Below, one piece after another: positions 9,357-18,265 of a stretch of 37,814 bases of DNA; position 1 is the first letter of the stretch, and every line of letters starts with the position of its first letter. The notes below the pieces were generated by a model, which saw nothing but the letters and a program-made list of their open reading frames with translations, searched no databases and was not told the origin of the DNA. This DNA comes from an uncultured Bacteroidales bacterium (GTDB lineage Bacteria; Bacteroidota; Bacteroidia; Bacteroidales; F082), in assembly GCA_900318465.1 (NCBI GenBank), contig ONKQ01000047.1:1-37814 (forward strand), read 5' to 3'. Made by a program: the position numbers and the translations under genes.

Positions 9357-11822
9357 ATGTCTATGAAAAGATACCTCCTAATCATCCTATCGGCCCTGTT
9401 CATCTTCATGAGCAGTGACCTTTACGCACAAAGAAGAAATCCGGCCAAGAACGCCGACCTCGCTTTCGGGCGCAAGCAATACACCGAGGCCGCCGACCGC
9501 TACAAGAAAGCCTACCGCAAGGTGCGCCGCAACAAAAAGGAAGAACGCAACCGCATCAGCTTCCAAATGGGTGAGTGTTACCGACTTATCGGCCTCACCA
9601 AGCGCGCGGAGCCTTACTACAAGCGCCTTCTGAAGACGGACTATCCCAACACCCATCCCGAGCTGTATCTCTATTTGGCCGAGACCTACAAGATGAATGA
9701 AAAATACAAGGAAGCCATTGAGATGTACAGCATCTACGCGGAAAAAGTGCCCGACGACCCGCGAGGGCCATTGGGGATTGAAACCACAGCGATGATTCAG
9801 GAATGGACGGAAAACCCGTCGAAATATGAACTCACGCCACTGAAGAAAATCAACTCCACAAAAGACTCAGACTATTGCGCCACCTGGCTCAACAGCAACT
9901 ACAACGAAATCATCTTCACTTCCACACGCGACGCGGCCACTGGTAAGGAAAAAGACGGCATCACCGGACAGGAGTTTGCCGACTTCTTCACCTCGAAGCA
10001 AGACCGCAAAGGCGAGTGGAGCACCCCCGTTTTGGCAGACGAAAGCGAGTCGGTGAACACCACAGCAAGCGAAGGTACACCCTATATGAACTCGAAATAC
10101 ACCAAGATGTACTTCACCCGCTGCCTGAGCGATGCACACAAGAAAAACGGCTGCCAAATCATGGTGGCAGGCAAGAGCGGCGGCGCCTTCTCTGACCCCC
10201 ATCCCGTGGAGATTGCCGGTGTCGACACCTTGGATATTGTGGGCCATCCCACCCTCACCAACGACGAATTGGTCATCTATTTCGCTGCCGAGCGCAAAGG
10301 CGGATTCGGTGGAAACGACATTTGGGTGGCCATGCGCGACAACGCCTCCGAGCCGTTCCGTCATCCCTTCAACCTCGGCGAGCGAATCAACACGGCGGGC
10401 AACGAGGTGTTTCCGTTCTTGAGATACGACACCGTGCTTTACTTCGCCTCCGACGGACACGGTGGCATGGGTGGCCTCGACATTTTCGTCAGCTCAATGG
10501 ACACCGCCGGCGAATGGGGGCAGCCGCGCAACCTGAAATACCCCATCAACTCGACGGGCGACGACTTCGGCATCGTTTTCCACCCCACCGAGGAACGCGG
10601 TTTCATCTCATCGAGTCGTGGCAACAGCCGAGGCTTGGACAACATCTATTACTTTGAGGAGCCGCCCATCCTGTTCACCTTCTCGGGCACGGTCAAAGAC
10701 GCCAAGACCAAGCAGTTTGTCAGCAACGCCGCCGTCCGCTTGATTGGCAGCGACGGTTCGAACATGATGACCCGCACCAACGACAAGGGTTATTTCAACT
10801 TCAGCGACAGCCAAATCAACAAGAACACGACTTACGACATCACCGTCGACAAGGAGAATTACTTCACCCTCACCGCACAAGAGACCACCATCGGCGTGGA
10901 GTTCAGCAAGGACTTCGTCAAAGATTACGACATAGAGCCCATCCCGCAGGAGCCTATTATGCTCCCCGACATCCTTTATGATTTGGGCAAATGGGACCTG
11001 AAGCCGCAGTTTGAGGACTCGCTGCAAGGCCTGATTGAGACCCTGCAAGTCAACCCGACCATCACGATTGAATTGGCTTCGCACACCGACTTGCGCGACA
11101 CCGACGAACACAACGACATCCTATCGCAAAAACGCGCCCAAAGTGTTGTGGATTACTTGATTATCAGAGGTATTGACCCGCAGCGACTCACGGCCAAAGG
11201 CTATGGTGAGCGTGTGCCGCGTACCCTCCAAAACGACGTCACAGTGAAGGGTTACACCTTCAAGGCTGGAACGCGCCTGACTGAAGACTTCATCAATTCG
11301 TTGCCCAACACGGAGGTCAAGGAAGCCGCGCACCAAATGAACCGCCGCACCGAGTTCCGCATTTTGAGCAAGGATTATGTGCCGCGCACCAACATCAATG
11401 AAAACCAGACTGTCAACATCGCCATCAACCCGCAAGAAGACCAAACCGTACACTTCACCGTCAACAAGGCCGGTTATTTCACCTTCTTTGCCAACGTGGA
11501 CGGCTACAACGAGCCTCTCACCTACAGCCAAAACGCCGATTTCTGCGTGTCGGAAAGCCGTGCTTTGGAACTGCTGAAAGATGGCCGCATCTCCGCTGAC
11601 GACTTCAAGGGCGACATCGATAAGATTCTCACCACGGGCGGCATCGCCAACAATTCCATCTTCGTCATCAAGGAAGTGAGGATTGCCGGTCGCTCGCTCT
11701 ACAACGTGGAGTGCAAAGTCGTGAGCAAGATGGTCGAACTATGGGTCATCGGACAGAAAGACCTGAAACAGCTCGGCAACTTCGAGTTTGACACTAAGGA
11801 TAAAATGTTAAAGTTCAAATAA
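9357..11822 (+). CDS. PorE-like OmpA-family protein (TPR, beta-propeller, carboxypeptidase-regulatory, OmpA domains)
   Basis: The start at 9357 (or 9363) gives MSMKRYLLIILSALFIF with a signal peptide ending near LYAQ. The GTG at 9234 lies upstream of the promoter and is rejected. Domains in order: TPR-like helices (about 30-150), a PD40/WD40-like propeller with repeated YFASD, GGxDI and GFISSSR motifs (about 190-475), a carboxypeptidase-regulatory fold (about 485-560), then an OmpA C-terminal domain (ILYDLGKWDL, then ASHTDLRDTDEHN and RAQSVVDYL) that binds peptidoglycan. This order is that of the T9SS component PorE. It differs in having no visible lipobox and in about 110 residues after the OmpA domain. 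Given several T9SS cargos here, a role in that machinery is plausible but inferred. A paralogous envelope protein is the alternative. Confidence 0.8.
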   Translation: MSMKRYLLIILSALFIFMSSDLYAQRRNPAKNADLAFGRKQYTEAADRYKKAYRKVRRNKKEERNRISFQMGECYRLIGLTKRAEPYYKRLLKTDYPNTHPELYLYLAETYKMNEKYKEAIEMYSIYAEKVPDDPRGPLGIETTAMIQEWTENPSKYELTPLKKINSTKDSDYCATWLNSNYNEIIFTSTRDAATGKEKDGITGQEFADFFTSKQDRKGEWSTPVLADESESVNTTASEGTPYMNSKYTKMYFTRCLSDAHKKNGCQIMVAGKSGGAFSDPHPVEIAGVDTLDIVGHPTLTNDELVIYFAAERKGGFGGNDIWVAMRDNASEPFRHPFNLGERINTAGNEVFPFLRYDTVLYFASDGHGGMGGLDIFVSSMDTAGEWGQPRNLKYPINSTGDDFGIVFHPTEERGFISSSRGNSRGLDNIYYFEEPPILFTFSGTVKDAKTKQFVSNAAVRLIGSDGSNMMTRTNDKGYFNFSDSQINKNTTYDITVDKENYFTLTAQETTIGVEFSKDFVKDYDIEPIPQEPIMLPDILYDLGKWDLKPQFEDSLQGLIETLQVNPTITIELASHTDLRDTDEHNDILSQKRAQSVVDYLIIRGIDPQRLTAKGYGERVPRTLQNDVTVKGYTFKAGTRLTEDFINSLPNTEVKEAAHQMNRRTEFRILSKDYVPRTNINENQTVNIAINPQEDQTVHFTVNKAGYFTFFANVDGYNEPLTYSQNADFCVSESRALELLKDGRISADDFKGDIDKILTTGGIANNSIFVIKEVRIAGRSLYNVECKVVSKMVELWVIGQKDLKQLGNFEFDTKDKMLKFK

Positions 11823-11826
11823 TATT

Positions 11827-11903
11827 GACTACGGGACTGCGAGACTACGGGACTGCGAGACGAGCCAAAACCCGTGGTCCCGAAGTCCCGAAGTCCCGAA
11901 GTC
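11827..11903. repeat. Imperfect inverted repeat made of short tandem units (GTCCCGAA family)
   Basis: Two exact tandem copies of GACTACGGGACTGCGA (11827-11858) are followed, after about 18 bases, by three tandem copies of GTCCCGAA plus GTC (11877-11903). The two blocks are partly complementary, so the RNA could fold. The element fills almost the whole gap between the PorE-like gene and purM, ending 8 bases before the purM ATG. A related sequence lies at 36870-36893. Confidence 0.85.
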
Positions 11904-11911
11904 AAAAAAAT

Positions 11912-13072
11912 ATGGACAATCGCTACAGTCAACGCGGCGTTTCAGCCGAAAAGGAAGACATCCACAACGCCATCAAGAACCTCGATAAGGGATTGTATCC
12001 CAACGCTTTCTGCAAAATCATCCCCGACATTCTCGGCGGCGACCCGCTCTATTGCAACATCATGCACGCCGACGGCGCGGGAACGAAATCGTCATTAGCC
12101 TACCTCTATTGGAAAGAGACTGGCGACATGAGCGTATGGGAAGGCGTGGCGCAAGACGCCGTGGTGATGAACACCGACGACCTCATCTGCGTGGGCGCAA
12201 CCGACAACATGCTCCTCTCCTCCACCATCGGGCGCAACAAGAGCCTGATTCCGGGCGAGGTGATTTCCGCCTTGATTAACGGTACGGAACATTTCTTGGA
12301 AAAGTTGCGCAAACTCGGCATCGGCATCTACCTCACAGGAGGCGAAACCGCCGACGTGGGTGACTTGGTGCGCACAGTCATCGTCGACAGCACTGTGACC
12401 ACAAGAATCAGACGTGACGAAGTGATTGAGAACAACATACAGCCGAATGATGTCATTGTGGCCTTCGCCTCTTACGGCCAAGCCACCTACGAGGACAGCT
12501 ACAACGGCGGCATGGGCAGCAACGGCCTCACCTCGGCCCGCCACGATATGCTAAACCATTATCTTGCAGAGAAATACGACGAAAGCTACGACCACAGCAT
12601 CCCTGAAGATTTGATCTATTCAGGTCCGCACAAACTGACCGACCCGACCGAAGTTCCAGGCGTGGACGTGGGCAAACTCATCCTCTCGCCCACCCGCACC
12701 TACGCCCCGCTGATGATTCCGATTCTGAAAGACTTCCGCAAGCAGATCCACGGCATCATCCATTGCAGCGGCGGCGCCCAGACCAAGGTGTTGCACTTCG
12801 TTGACAAACTGCACATTGTGAAGGACAATATGCTGGCCTTGCCGCCCTTGTTCAAGATGATCCAAGCCGCCTCAGGCACCGACTGGCATGAGATGTATAA
12901 GGTCTTCAATATGGGCCATCGTTTGGAAATCTACACCAACGAAAAGGCTGCCAATGAGATGATTTCCATTGCCAAAGAGTTCAACATTGACAGTCAAATC
13001 ATTGGGCATGTGGAGGCATCGGATGTGAAGCGGCTGACTATTAAGAGTGAGTATGGGATGTTTGAGTATTGA
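11912..13072 (+). CDS. purM: Phosphoribosylformylglycinamidine cyclo-ligase (AIR synthase)
   Basis: PurM closes the imidazole ring of FGAM with ATP to make AIR in cytosolic purine synthesis. The 386-residue product has the family hallmarks: DGAGTKSSLAY near residue 50, AQDAVVMNTDDLICVGA, the GLTGGETAD-like TGGETADVGD, then NGLTSARHDML and the C-terminal CSGGAQTKVLHF segment. The start at 11912 is chosen because the open frame further upstream would be translated from the tandem repeat at 11827-11903. An A-rich tract precedes the ATG, as is usual for this phylum. No promoter is obvious inside the repeat, so purM may depend on read-through from the PorE-like gene. Confidence 0.93.
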   Translation: MDNRYSQRGVSAEKEDIHNAIKNLDKGLYPNAFCKIIPDILGGDPLYCNIMHADGAGTKSSLAYLYWKETGDMSVWEGVAQDAVVMNTDDLICVGATDNMLLSSTIGRNKSLIPGEVISALINGTEHFLEKLRKLGIGIYLTGGETADVGDLVRTVIVDSTVTTRIRRDEVIENNIQPNDVIVAFASYGQATYEDSYNGGMGSNGLTSARHDMLNHYLAEKYDESYDHSIPEDLIYSGPHKLTDPTEVPGVDVGKLILSPTRTYAPLMIPILKDFRKQIHGIIHCSGGAQTKVLHFVDKLHIVKDNMLALPPLFKMIQAASGTDWHEMYKVFNMGHRLEIYTNEKAANEMISIAKEFNIDSQIIGHVEASDVKRLTIKSEYGMFEY

Positions 13073-13155
13073 TTTAGAATGAGATACAAATTTGCCAGAC
13101 GCTGTCTGTTAAATTGTAATAATTCTAAATTAGACTAATAAATTGAACCATCCCT

Positions 13156-13183
13156 TTGGTTTTCATGAAAAGTTGTATTTTTG
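13156..13183 (+). promoter_or_regulatory. Probable promoter of NYN gene and prfA
   Basis: A perfect -7 element TATTTTTG (13176-13183) is preceded by TTTG at 13155-13158, with a 17-base spacer. Its position rules out the TTG at 13181 as a start and supports the ATG at 13277. The gap between purM and this gene otherwise shows nothing notable. Confidence 0.6.
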
Positions 13184-13276
13184 CAAACACGATTACGCTC
13201 TCGGCGACGTTTGTTCCGGTGGCTTTTGCCAAATCTTGATAATGAACAAGCCTACCCGCGAGCTTATTTTTTAACT

Positions 13277-13972
13277 ATGAAGAAAGACGCATCACACACA
13301 TTACCCCCAACAAAAATCGCTGTACTTATTGATGGCGGTTTTTTCCTGAAAAGATTCAACGCACTATACAACAAAGACAGAAGCTTATCAGCAGAAGAAA
13401 TTGCTGATTGTATGCATTCTATGGCTTTGCACATGGTTGGCCACAATATACTATATCGCGTTTTCTATTACGATTGTATGCCATTGGGCAAGAAATTTCA
13501 CAATCCGATTACGCATAAGTCCGTAGATTTCAGCAAATCAACCGAATACATTTTCAGATGCAAACTATTTGATGCATTGAGAAGAAAGCGTAAAGTTGCA
13601 TTGCGCCTCGGCACATTGAAAGACAACGGAAATTGGATGCTCCACCCAGAAATCACTAAAGAACTGCTATCAGGAAAAAAGAAACTCGAAGACTTGAAAG
13701 AAGATGATGTCTATATGGAGATTCGACAGAAAGGCATCGACATGAAAATAGGTGTTGACATTTCCTCTTTGGCACTGAAAAAGTTAGTGGATACAATTAT
13801 TTTGGTTGCTGGCGATGCCGACTTTGTACCAGCGGCAAAATTAGCCAGAAGAGAAGGCATCGATTTCATATTACATCCGATGTTCGCTCACATTGACCCT
13901 GATTTGTTTGAACATATTGATGGATTAAGCAGTTATAGACCTGCTCTCCCCATAAAAACAGATACAAAATAA
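13277..13972 (+). CDS. NYN-domain (PIN-like) putative ribonuclease
   Basis: The 231-residue protein has a NYN/LabA-type fold signature: AVLIDGGFFLKRF with Asp19 near the N-terminus, a central acidic IGVDISSLA, and VAGDADFVPAAKLARREG with Asp180 and Asp182, followed by IDFILHP. In this family the clustered Asp residues bind metal for RNA cleavage. The target is unknown. It is more AT-rich than purM and prfA, which may mean later acquisition. Only 8 bases separate its stop codon from the prfA ATG, so the two are probably co-transcribed. The start is fixed by the promoter at 13156-13183. Confidence 0.8.
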   Translation: MKKDASHTLPPTKIAVLIDGGFFLKRFNALYNKDRSLSAEEIADCMHSMALHMVGHNILYRVFYYDCMPLGKKFHNPITHKSVDFSKSTEYIFRCKLFDALRRKRKVALRLGTLKDNGNWMLHPEITKELLSGKKKLEDLKEDDVYMEIRQKGIDMKIGVDISSLALKKLVDTIILVAGDADFVPAAKLARREGIDFILHPMFAHIDPDLFEHIDGLSSYRPALPIKTDTK

Positions 13973-13980
13973 TTGGGTTT

Positions 13981-14136
13981 ATGGACATCACCTCAAAACT
14001 CGAAACAATAAAGCACCGCTGGGAGGAAATGGGCGAACAGCTCGCCGACCCTGCCGTGGCTTCCGACATGAAGAAGTTCGTGAAGCTCAACAAGGACTAT
14101 AAGGACGAAGTTCGTGAAGCTCAACAAGGACTATAA
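13981..14136 (+). pseudogene. prfA: 5' fragment of prfA (release factor 1), frameshifted by a 34-base duplication
   Basis: The ATG at 13981 begins MDITSKLETIKHRWEEMG, the normal RF1 N-terminus. The frame is correct through KDYKD, then enters the second copy of a 34-base tandem repeat in the wrong phase and stops at TAA (14134-14136) after 51 codons. Removing one repeat copy gives a continuous frame of 368 codons plus stop, close to the usual RF1 length. The fragment lies 8 bases after the NYN gene. Confidence 0.85.
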
Positions 14137-14140
14137 GGAC
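14073..14140 (+). repeat. Exact 34-base tandem duplication in prfA
   Basis: Bases 14073-14106 and 14107-14140 are identical and adjacent, each starting GAAGTTCGTG and ending CTATAAGGAC. Since 34 is not a multiple of three, the second copy shifts the prfA frame by one base. Exact identity means it arose recently, is copied reversibly by slippage, or is an assembly error. Confidence 0.97.
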
Positions 14141-15121
14141 TTGGAGCCAATCGTCATGGCCTTCAAGGAATACAAAACCCTGAAAGCCAACATGGAAGAA
14201 GCGCGAGAAATCCTCGCCACGGAGAAAGACGAGGAAATGCGCAAGATGGCCCAAGAGGAATTGGACACCGCCCAAACGCGCATCGAACAGTTGGAGCAGG
14301 ACATCCGTGTGATGATGATTCCCAAAGACCCACAAGACAGCAAAAACGCCATTATGGAAATCCGCGCAGGCACGGGCGGCGACGAGGCCTGCCTCTTTGC
14401 CGGCGACCTGTTCCGAATGTACAGCAAGTTCTGCGAAAACCGTGGCTGGAAGGTCGAAGTGACCAGTGTGAGCGAAGGCGCAAGTGGTGGCTATAAGGAA
14501 ATCGACTTCACCGTGACGGGCAATGGCTGCTACGGCATTTTGAAATTCGAGTCGGGCGTACACCGCGTGCAGCGTGTGCCCAAAACCGAGACCCAAGGCC
14601 GCATCCACACCTCTGCCGCATCAGTGGCCGTATTGCCCGAAGCCGAGGAATTTGACGTGGAAATCAACGAGGGCGAAATCAAGTGGGACACCTTCCGCTC
14701 AAGTGGTGCAGGTGGCCAAAACGTGAACAAGGTGGAGTCGGGCGTGCGCCTGCGCTATATGTGGAAGAACCCCAACACGGGCGAAATGCAAGAAATCCTC
14801 ATCGAGTGTACCGAAACCCGCGACCAGCCCAAGAACCGTGAACGCGCCTTGTCGCGACTGCGCACACGCATCTACGACATGGAATACCAGAAATACATCA
14901 GCGACATCTCCGCCAAGCGCAAGACCATGGTCTCAACCGGTGATCGCTCGGCGAAAATCCGCACCTACAACTACCCCCAAGGCCGTGTCACCGACCACCG
15001 CGTGGAGGGTTTGACCGTCTATAACCTCGCCGCTGTCATGGATGGCGACTTGGATGAAATCATCAACCGCCTGCAAATGGCGGAAAACGCTGAAAGACTG
15101 AAAGAAAACATTGAATCATGA
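14114..15121 (+). CDS. prfA: Peptide chain release factor 1, main body (frame broken upstream)
   Basis: RF1 releases peptides at UAA and UAG. From GTG 14114 this frame carries nearly the whole protein, lacking the first 33 native residues. It has the stop-codon recognition segment around VPKTETQGRIHTSA and the catalytic GGQ (SSGAGGQNVNK), which falls at 233-235 in native numbering, as in E. coli RF1. The C-terminal part (STGDRSAKIRTYNYPQGRVTDHR) is intact. The GTG is Val34 of the native protein and lies in the second copy of the duplication, inside the overlap with the 5' fragment. Translation could occur by re-initiation or +1 slippage between 14114 and 14136; both are inference. Otherwise the gene is inactive in this copy. 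Confidence 0.9.
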   Translation: MKLNKDYKDLEPIVMAFKEYKTLKANMEEAREILATEKDEEMRKMAQEELDTAQTRIEQLEQDIRVMMIPKDPQDSKNAIMEIRAGTGGDEACLFAGDLFRMYSKFCENRGWKVEVTSVSEGASGGYKEIDFTVTGNGCYGILKFESGVHRVQRVPKTETQGRIHTSAASVAVLPEAEEFDVEINEGEIKWDTFRSSGAGGQNVNKVESGVRLRYMWKNPNTGEMQEILIECTETRDQPKNRERALSRLRTRIYDMEYQKYISDISAKRKTMVSTGDRSAKIRTYNYPQGRVTDHRVEGLTVYNLAAVMDGDLDEIINRLQMAENAERLKENIES

Positions 15122-15124
15122 TAT

Positions 15125-15260
15125 TCACAAAACCTACAAAACGAACAAAACCTTATTTCATAGTTGGGGAAGCCCGCCAACCGGCGGCTTCCAGCGGCTG
15201 CCCGGTTGGGCAAGCCGCACTACACAATTCAATGTTTTGAAGGTTTTGTAGGTTTTGTGA
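15125..15260. repeat. 136-base inverted-repeat element between prfA and pyrF
   Basis: The outer arms 15125-15142 (TCACAAAACCTACAAAAC) and 15243-15260 are perfect 18-base complements. Just inside, CAAAACCTT (15146-15154) mirrors AAGGTTTTG (15240-15248), partly sharing the right arm. The centre holds two GC-rich hairpins: GGAAGCC...GGCTTCC around 15169-15193 and GCGGCT...AGCCGC around 15194-15218. It begins 3 bases after the prfA stop and ends 15 bases before pyrF. It carries no gene and looks like a MITE or bacterial interspersed repeat rather than a simple terminator. Confidence 0.85.
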
Positions 15261-15275
15261 CAAAAAAACACCAAT

Positions 15276-16103
15276 ATGAATAAACACCAGTTATTCGAGC
15301 AAATCAAGAAAAAGCAGTCGTTCCTTTGTGTTGGCCTCGATACCGACATCAACAAGATTCCACAGGAATTGTTGGCTATGGACGACCCTGTTTTTGAGTT
15401 TAACAAACAGATTATCAACCACACTGCGCCATACGCTGTGGCCTACAAGCCCAATATGGCATTCTACGAGGTGTATGGCGCCAAAGGCTGGCAAAGTCTG
15501 GAACGCACCGTCCAATACATCAAGAACAACCACCCCGACATCTTCATCATCGCCGATGCCAAGCGCGGCGACATCGGGAACACCTCTGCCAACTATGCCA
15601 AGGCCTTCTTCAACACCTTGAACGCCGACGCCCTAACCGTGGCACCCTACATGGGCAAGGACTCCGTGGAGCCTTTCCTCAACTTCGAGGACAAATGGGT
15701 TGTCCTTCTGGCCTTGACCTCCAACAAAGGCTCGCTGGATTTCCAATACTTGAACGTCGGGGAAAGGATGCTGCACCAACAAGTGCTGAAAACCGCCACC
15801 ACTTGGGCCACTTCGGAACAAATGATGTTTGTGGTCGGGGCGACGCATCCTGAAGAATTGGGCGAAATCCGCAAGATGTTGCCCGACTATTTCTTCCTCG
15901 TGCCAGGCGTGGGTGCCCAAGGCGGCGACTTGCAGGCCGTGGCCCACAATGGCTTGAATGATGAATGTGGCCTTTTGGTCAATTCGTCGAGAGGGATTAT
16001 CTATGCTTCGAATGACAGTGACTTCGCCGTGCGCGCAGGCGAAGAAGCGAAGAAGTTGCAAGTGCAGATGGCGGAATTGCTGAAGGAGAGAGGGTTAGTT
16101 TAA
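15276..16103 (+). CDS. pyrF: Orotidine 5'-phosphate decarboxylase
   Basis: PyrF converts OMP to UMP, the last step of de novo pyrimidine synthesis, in the cytosol. The 275-residue length and the motif [11 protein letters not shown] (catalytic Lys96 in DAKRGD) mark the longer, type 2 form. Other supports are FLCVGLDTD near the N-terminus and the phosphate-binding end [11 protein letters not shown], then NSSRGI. The inverted repeat at 15125-15260 occupies most of the upstream gap and no clear -7 element remains, so expression may come from the prfA side. A bidirectional terminator follows. Confidence 0.95.
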   Translation: MNKHQLFEQIKKKQSFLCVGLDTDINKIPQELLAMDDPVFEFNKQIINHTAPYAVAYKPNMAFYEVYGAKGWQSLERTVQYIKNNHPDIFIIADAKRGDIGNTSANYAKAFFNTLNADALTVAPYMGKDSVEPFLNFEDKWVVLLALTSNKGSLDFQYLNVGERMLHQQVLKTATTWATSEQMMFVVGATHPEELGEIRKMLPDYFFLVPGVGAQGGDLQAVAHNGLNDECGLLVNSSRGIIYASNDSDFAVRAGEEAKKLQVQMAELLKERGLV

Positions 16104-16130
16104 TCCCCCCTACCCTGCAATGACCCATGA

Positions 16131-16160
16131 AAAAAGCCACCTCAATCGAGATGGCTTTTT
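16131..16160. terminator. Bidirectional terminator between convergent genes
   Basis: AAAAAGCCA (16131-16139) pairs with TGGCTTTTT (16152-16160), with an inner CTC/GAG stem. It lies between the ends of pyrF (+) and the Omp28-like gene (-) and has a T run on each strand. Confidence 0.88.
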
Positions 16161-16181
16161 CAGTTTCAGTTGGTTGACCGA

Positions 16182-18227
16182 TTAACGGGCAACTGAGAAA
16201 GTGCGGTTCAGCACAGAGCCGTCGTTGGCATGGATGCGGACAACATAGAGGCCGTTTTCAAGGCTCTCGGTGTTGACTTGAGCCTTGTTGCCATCGACTT
16301 GCTGCATCATCACACGCTGGCCGATGGTGTTGTAAACTTCGATGTTGGTCATGCCCTCACCTTCAATGTTCAGCACGTTGGAAGTCGGGTTGGGATAGAC
16401 CTTCAGGCTCTGTTCAAGTTCGTTGATGCCTTCCGTCCAAGTCTGGAACGTGGTTTCGTTGCCATAGTAGGTCTCGCCGTTGACGATAGCATAAGCCCTC
16501 ACCACATAGATGCTGGTCATCTCAAGGTCGTCAGTGAAGCCCAAGATGTTGCCGAACTCATTGTAGAAGCCTTGAATAATCATAGGTTCGGAGCTGGTCA
16601 CCTTGCGGCAAGAGAAGCCCACTTCGTCGGGATAGCCTTCATAAACCATAGTAGCCACAAAGTCGGCATGGGTGTAGGTAATATTGCTGACTTGCGTCTC
16701 GCCAACCTCCACCTGCGCCTGCGGGCCTCTGACCGAAATCAGGTGGGAGGCCGATTCGCCAAACTGACCGTCATCCTCGTCGCCAAACAGCACATCGCCC
16801 TGGCTGTTCTTCACAATGTAGTAACCGTGGCCGTACGAGCAGCAAATGCCGTTGCCCATTTGGTCATAGATGGTGAACTTCACGCATTCGTCGGCGGGAA
16901 CTGTAACATATTCAAGGTGCATTTGTGTTCCCGTACCCGCTGCCAGCATGGTGTAAGGACCGCCTGAGCCAAGCACAGTGCCATCAGGAGTGGTGAACTC
17001 CCAAGTGATGTGGTTGCCAAACTTGTCCTGCATGATCTCAACCCTAAGTTCTTCCTCGTCACCTTCAATTTCGACATCAGCCCATTCGATGCAATTGACC
17101 GAACCGGTTGACGTTTTTTGCTGAGGCTCACCGTTAGCTTCGGTGAGGGTGACATTTACGGGATAAGTGCCAAACGGAACCTCAACGGTGGCTCCAATCT
17201 TTTCCACGGCATACTGAGGCAGCTCACCTTCCCAGTTGATGGTTTGGGACTCGCCATTCATTTCAACGACAAGCGTCATGGAAGTCAGAGTCTCTGTACC
17301 GATATTCTGGATGCTGATCTCAATATCCTTGGAATGTGTGCATGTGGCACCGCCAATCTGAGTGATACCCTTAAAAGAGGGATAAATTGGCTCGTCAACG
17401 CCTTGCACCATTTCGAGCTTACAACCCGTCAAAATGGGGCGATAGGCATTGCCCTGCTGACGTTCAGCGACCCAAGCCAAGAAAAAGATGTTGTTGAGGT
17501 CGACATCAACACCGTTGGGGCTACCGATGCTCTCAGGAACAATATACTCGTATGTACGGGTAATCAGCGTACCTTGCGTAGTGGGGCTGATAGGATCGCC
17601 CCAAGCACTCTCACTGATGACATCGCGGAGGATGTGCATGTGGCAATACTGGTTGCCGACCCATTGCGTAGGATTATAGTTGCCATAGTCGGCTTGCGAG
17701 CCGAGGATGCTATCTTGCAGCATGGCCACAGTCAGGAAGTTTTGGTCAACTGTGCTGTTACCAGTGTAATACACCTCAACTGTAATCGTTGCGACACGGG
17801 TCTCAGGATTGAGAACCACCATACCGCCGATGTTGCACTCCGAGGTTTGGCCCATCTGTGTGTTTGCCTGGCCGTTCCATTGGCCTCTGTCGATACCGCT
17901 ACCAGTAGTACGGTTCACAACACCCGTAGGATAACCGCTGATGCTGAAACCACCATGAATGGTGTTACCATCCTGCGTAATCATGTTGGGATAGGAGGTC
18001 TGGGCATAACCGCCAGCATGGATGTTGATAGCCCAAACCCTGCCGGGGTTGTTGGCCATAATTTCATTGGCGATACGGTGACCGTCAGTGCAATAGCCGC
18101 AGCCGCGACCTGTGAATTCTTCAAGGATGACGTTCCTGTTGGCAGGCTCCGTCGAGACGTATTGCTGTGCCTTCAGCGAGAAGGTGAATGTCAGCACCGT
18201 CAGTAAAAAAAGCGTAATTTTTTTCAT
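16182..18227 (-). CDS. Omp28-related T9SS-sorted protein with thioredoxin-like CxxC segment
   Basis: The start at 18227 gives MKKITLFLLTVLTFTFSLKAQQ, a clean signal peptide; the promoter at 18266-18273 excludes the longer frame. Residues 31-300 match the Omp28-type pattern: NVILEEFTGRGCGYC with Cys43 and Cys46, HAGGY, a GYPTGVVNR segment and an LQDSILG region. The fold of this family resembles thioredoxin, although a redox function is not proven. The C-terminus is a type A sorting domain (VYPNPTSNVLNIEG, then GLYVVRI), so the protein is probably surface-anchored by the type IX system. It converges on pyrF across a shared terminator. Confidence 0.87.
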   Translation of the reverse strand: MKKITLFLLTVLTFTFSLKAQQYVSTEPANRNVILEEFTGRGCGYCTDGHRIANEIMANNPGRVWAINIHAGGYAQTSYPNMITQDGNTIHGGFSISGYPTGVVNRTTGSGIDRGQWNGQANTQMGQTSECNIGGMVVLNPETRVATITVEVYYTGNSTVDQNFLTVAMLQDSILGSQADYGNYNPTQWVGNQYCHMHILRDVISESAWGDPISPTTQGTLITRTYEYIVPESIGSPNGVDVDLNNIFFLAWVAERQQGNAYRPILTGCKLEMVQGVDEPIYPSFKGITQIGGATCTHSKDIEISIQNIGTETLTSMTLVVEMNGESQTINWEGELPQYAVEKIGATVEVPFGTYPVNVTLTEANGEPQQKTSTGSVNCIEWADVEIEGDEEELRVEIMQDKFGNHITWEFTTPDGTVLGSGGPYTMLAAGTGTQMHLEYVTVPADECVKFTIYDQMGNGICCSYGHGYYIVKNSQGDVLFGDEDDGQFGESASHLISVRGPQAQVEVGETQVSNITYTHADFVATMVYEGYPDEVGFSCRKVTSSEPMIIQGFYNEFGNILGFTDDLEMTSIYVVRAYAIVNGETYYGNETTFQTWTEGINELEQSLKVYPNPTSNVLNIEGEGMTNIEVYNTIGQRVMMQQVDGNKAQVNTESLENGLYVVRIHANDGSVLNRTFSVAR

Positions 18228-18265
18228 TGTACTATGATTTAAGTTGTTGATTGATTTTTCGGCCA

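Noticed and set aside
13181-13276. Upstream extension of the NYN gene from TTG 13181
   Set aside because: The TTG is part of the -7 promoter element, so it would not be in the mRNA.
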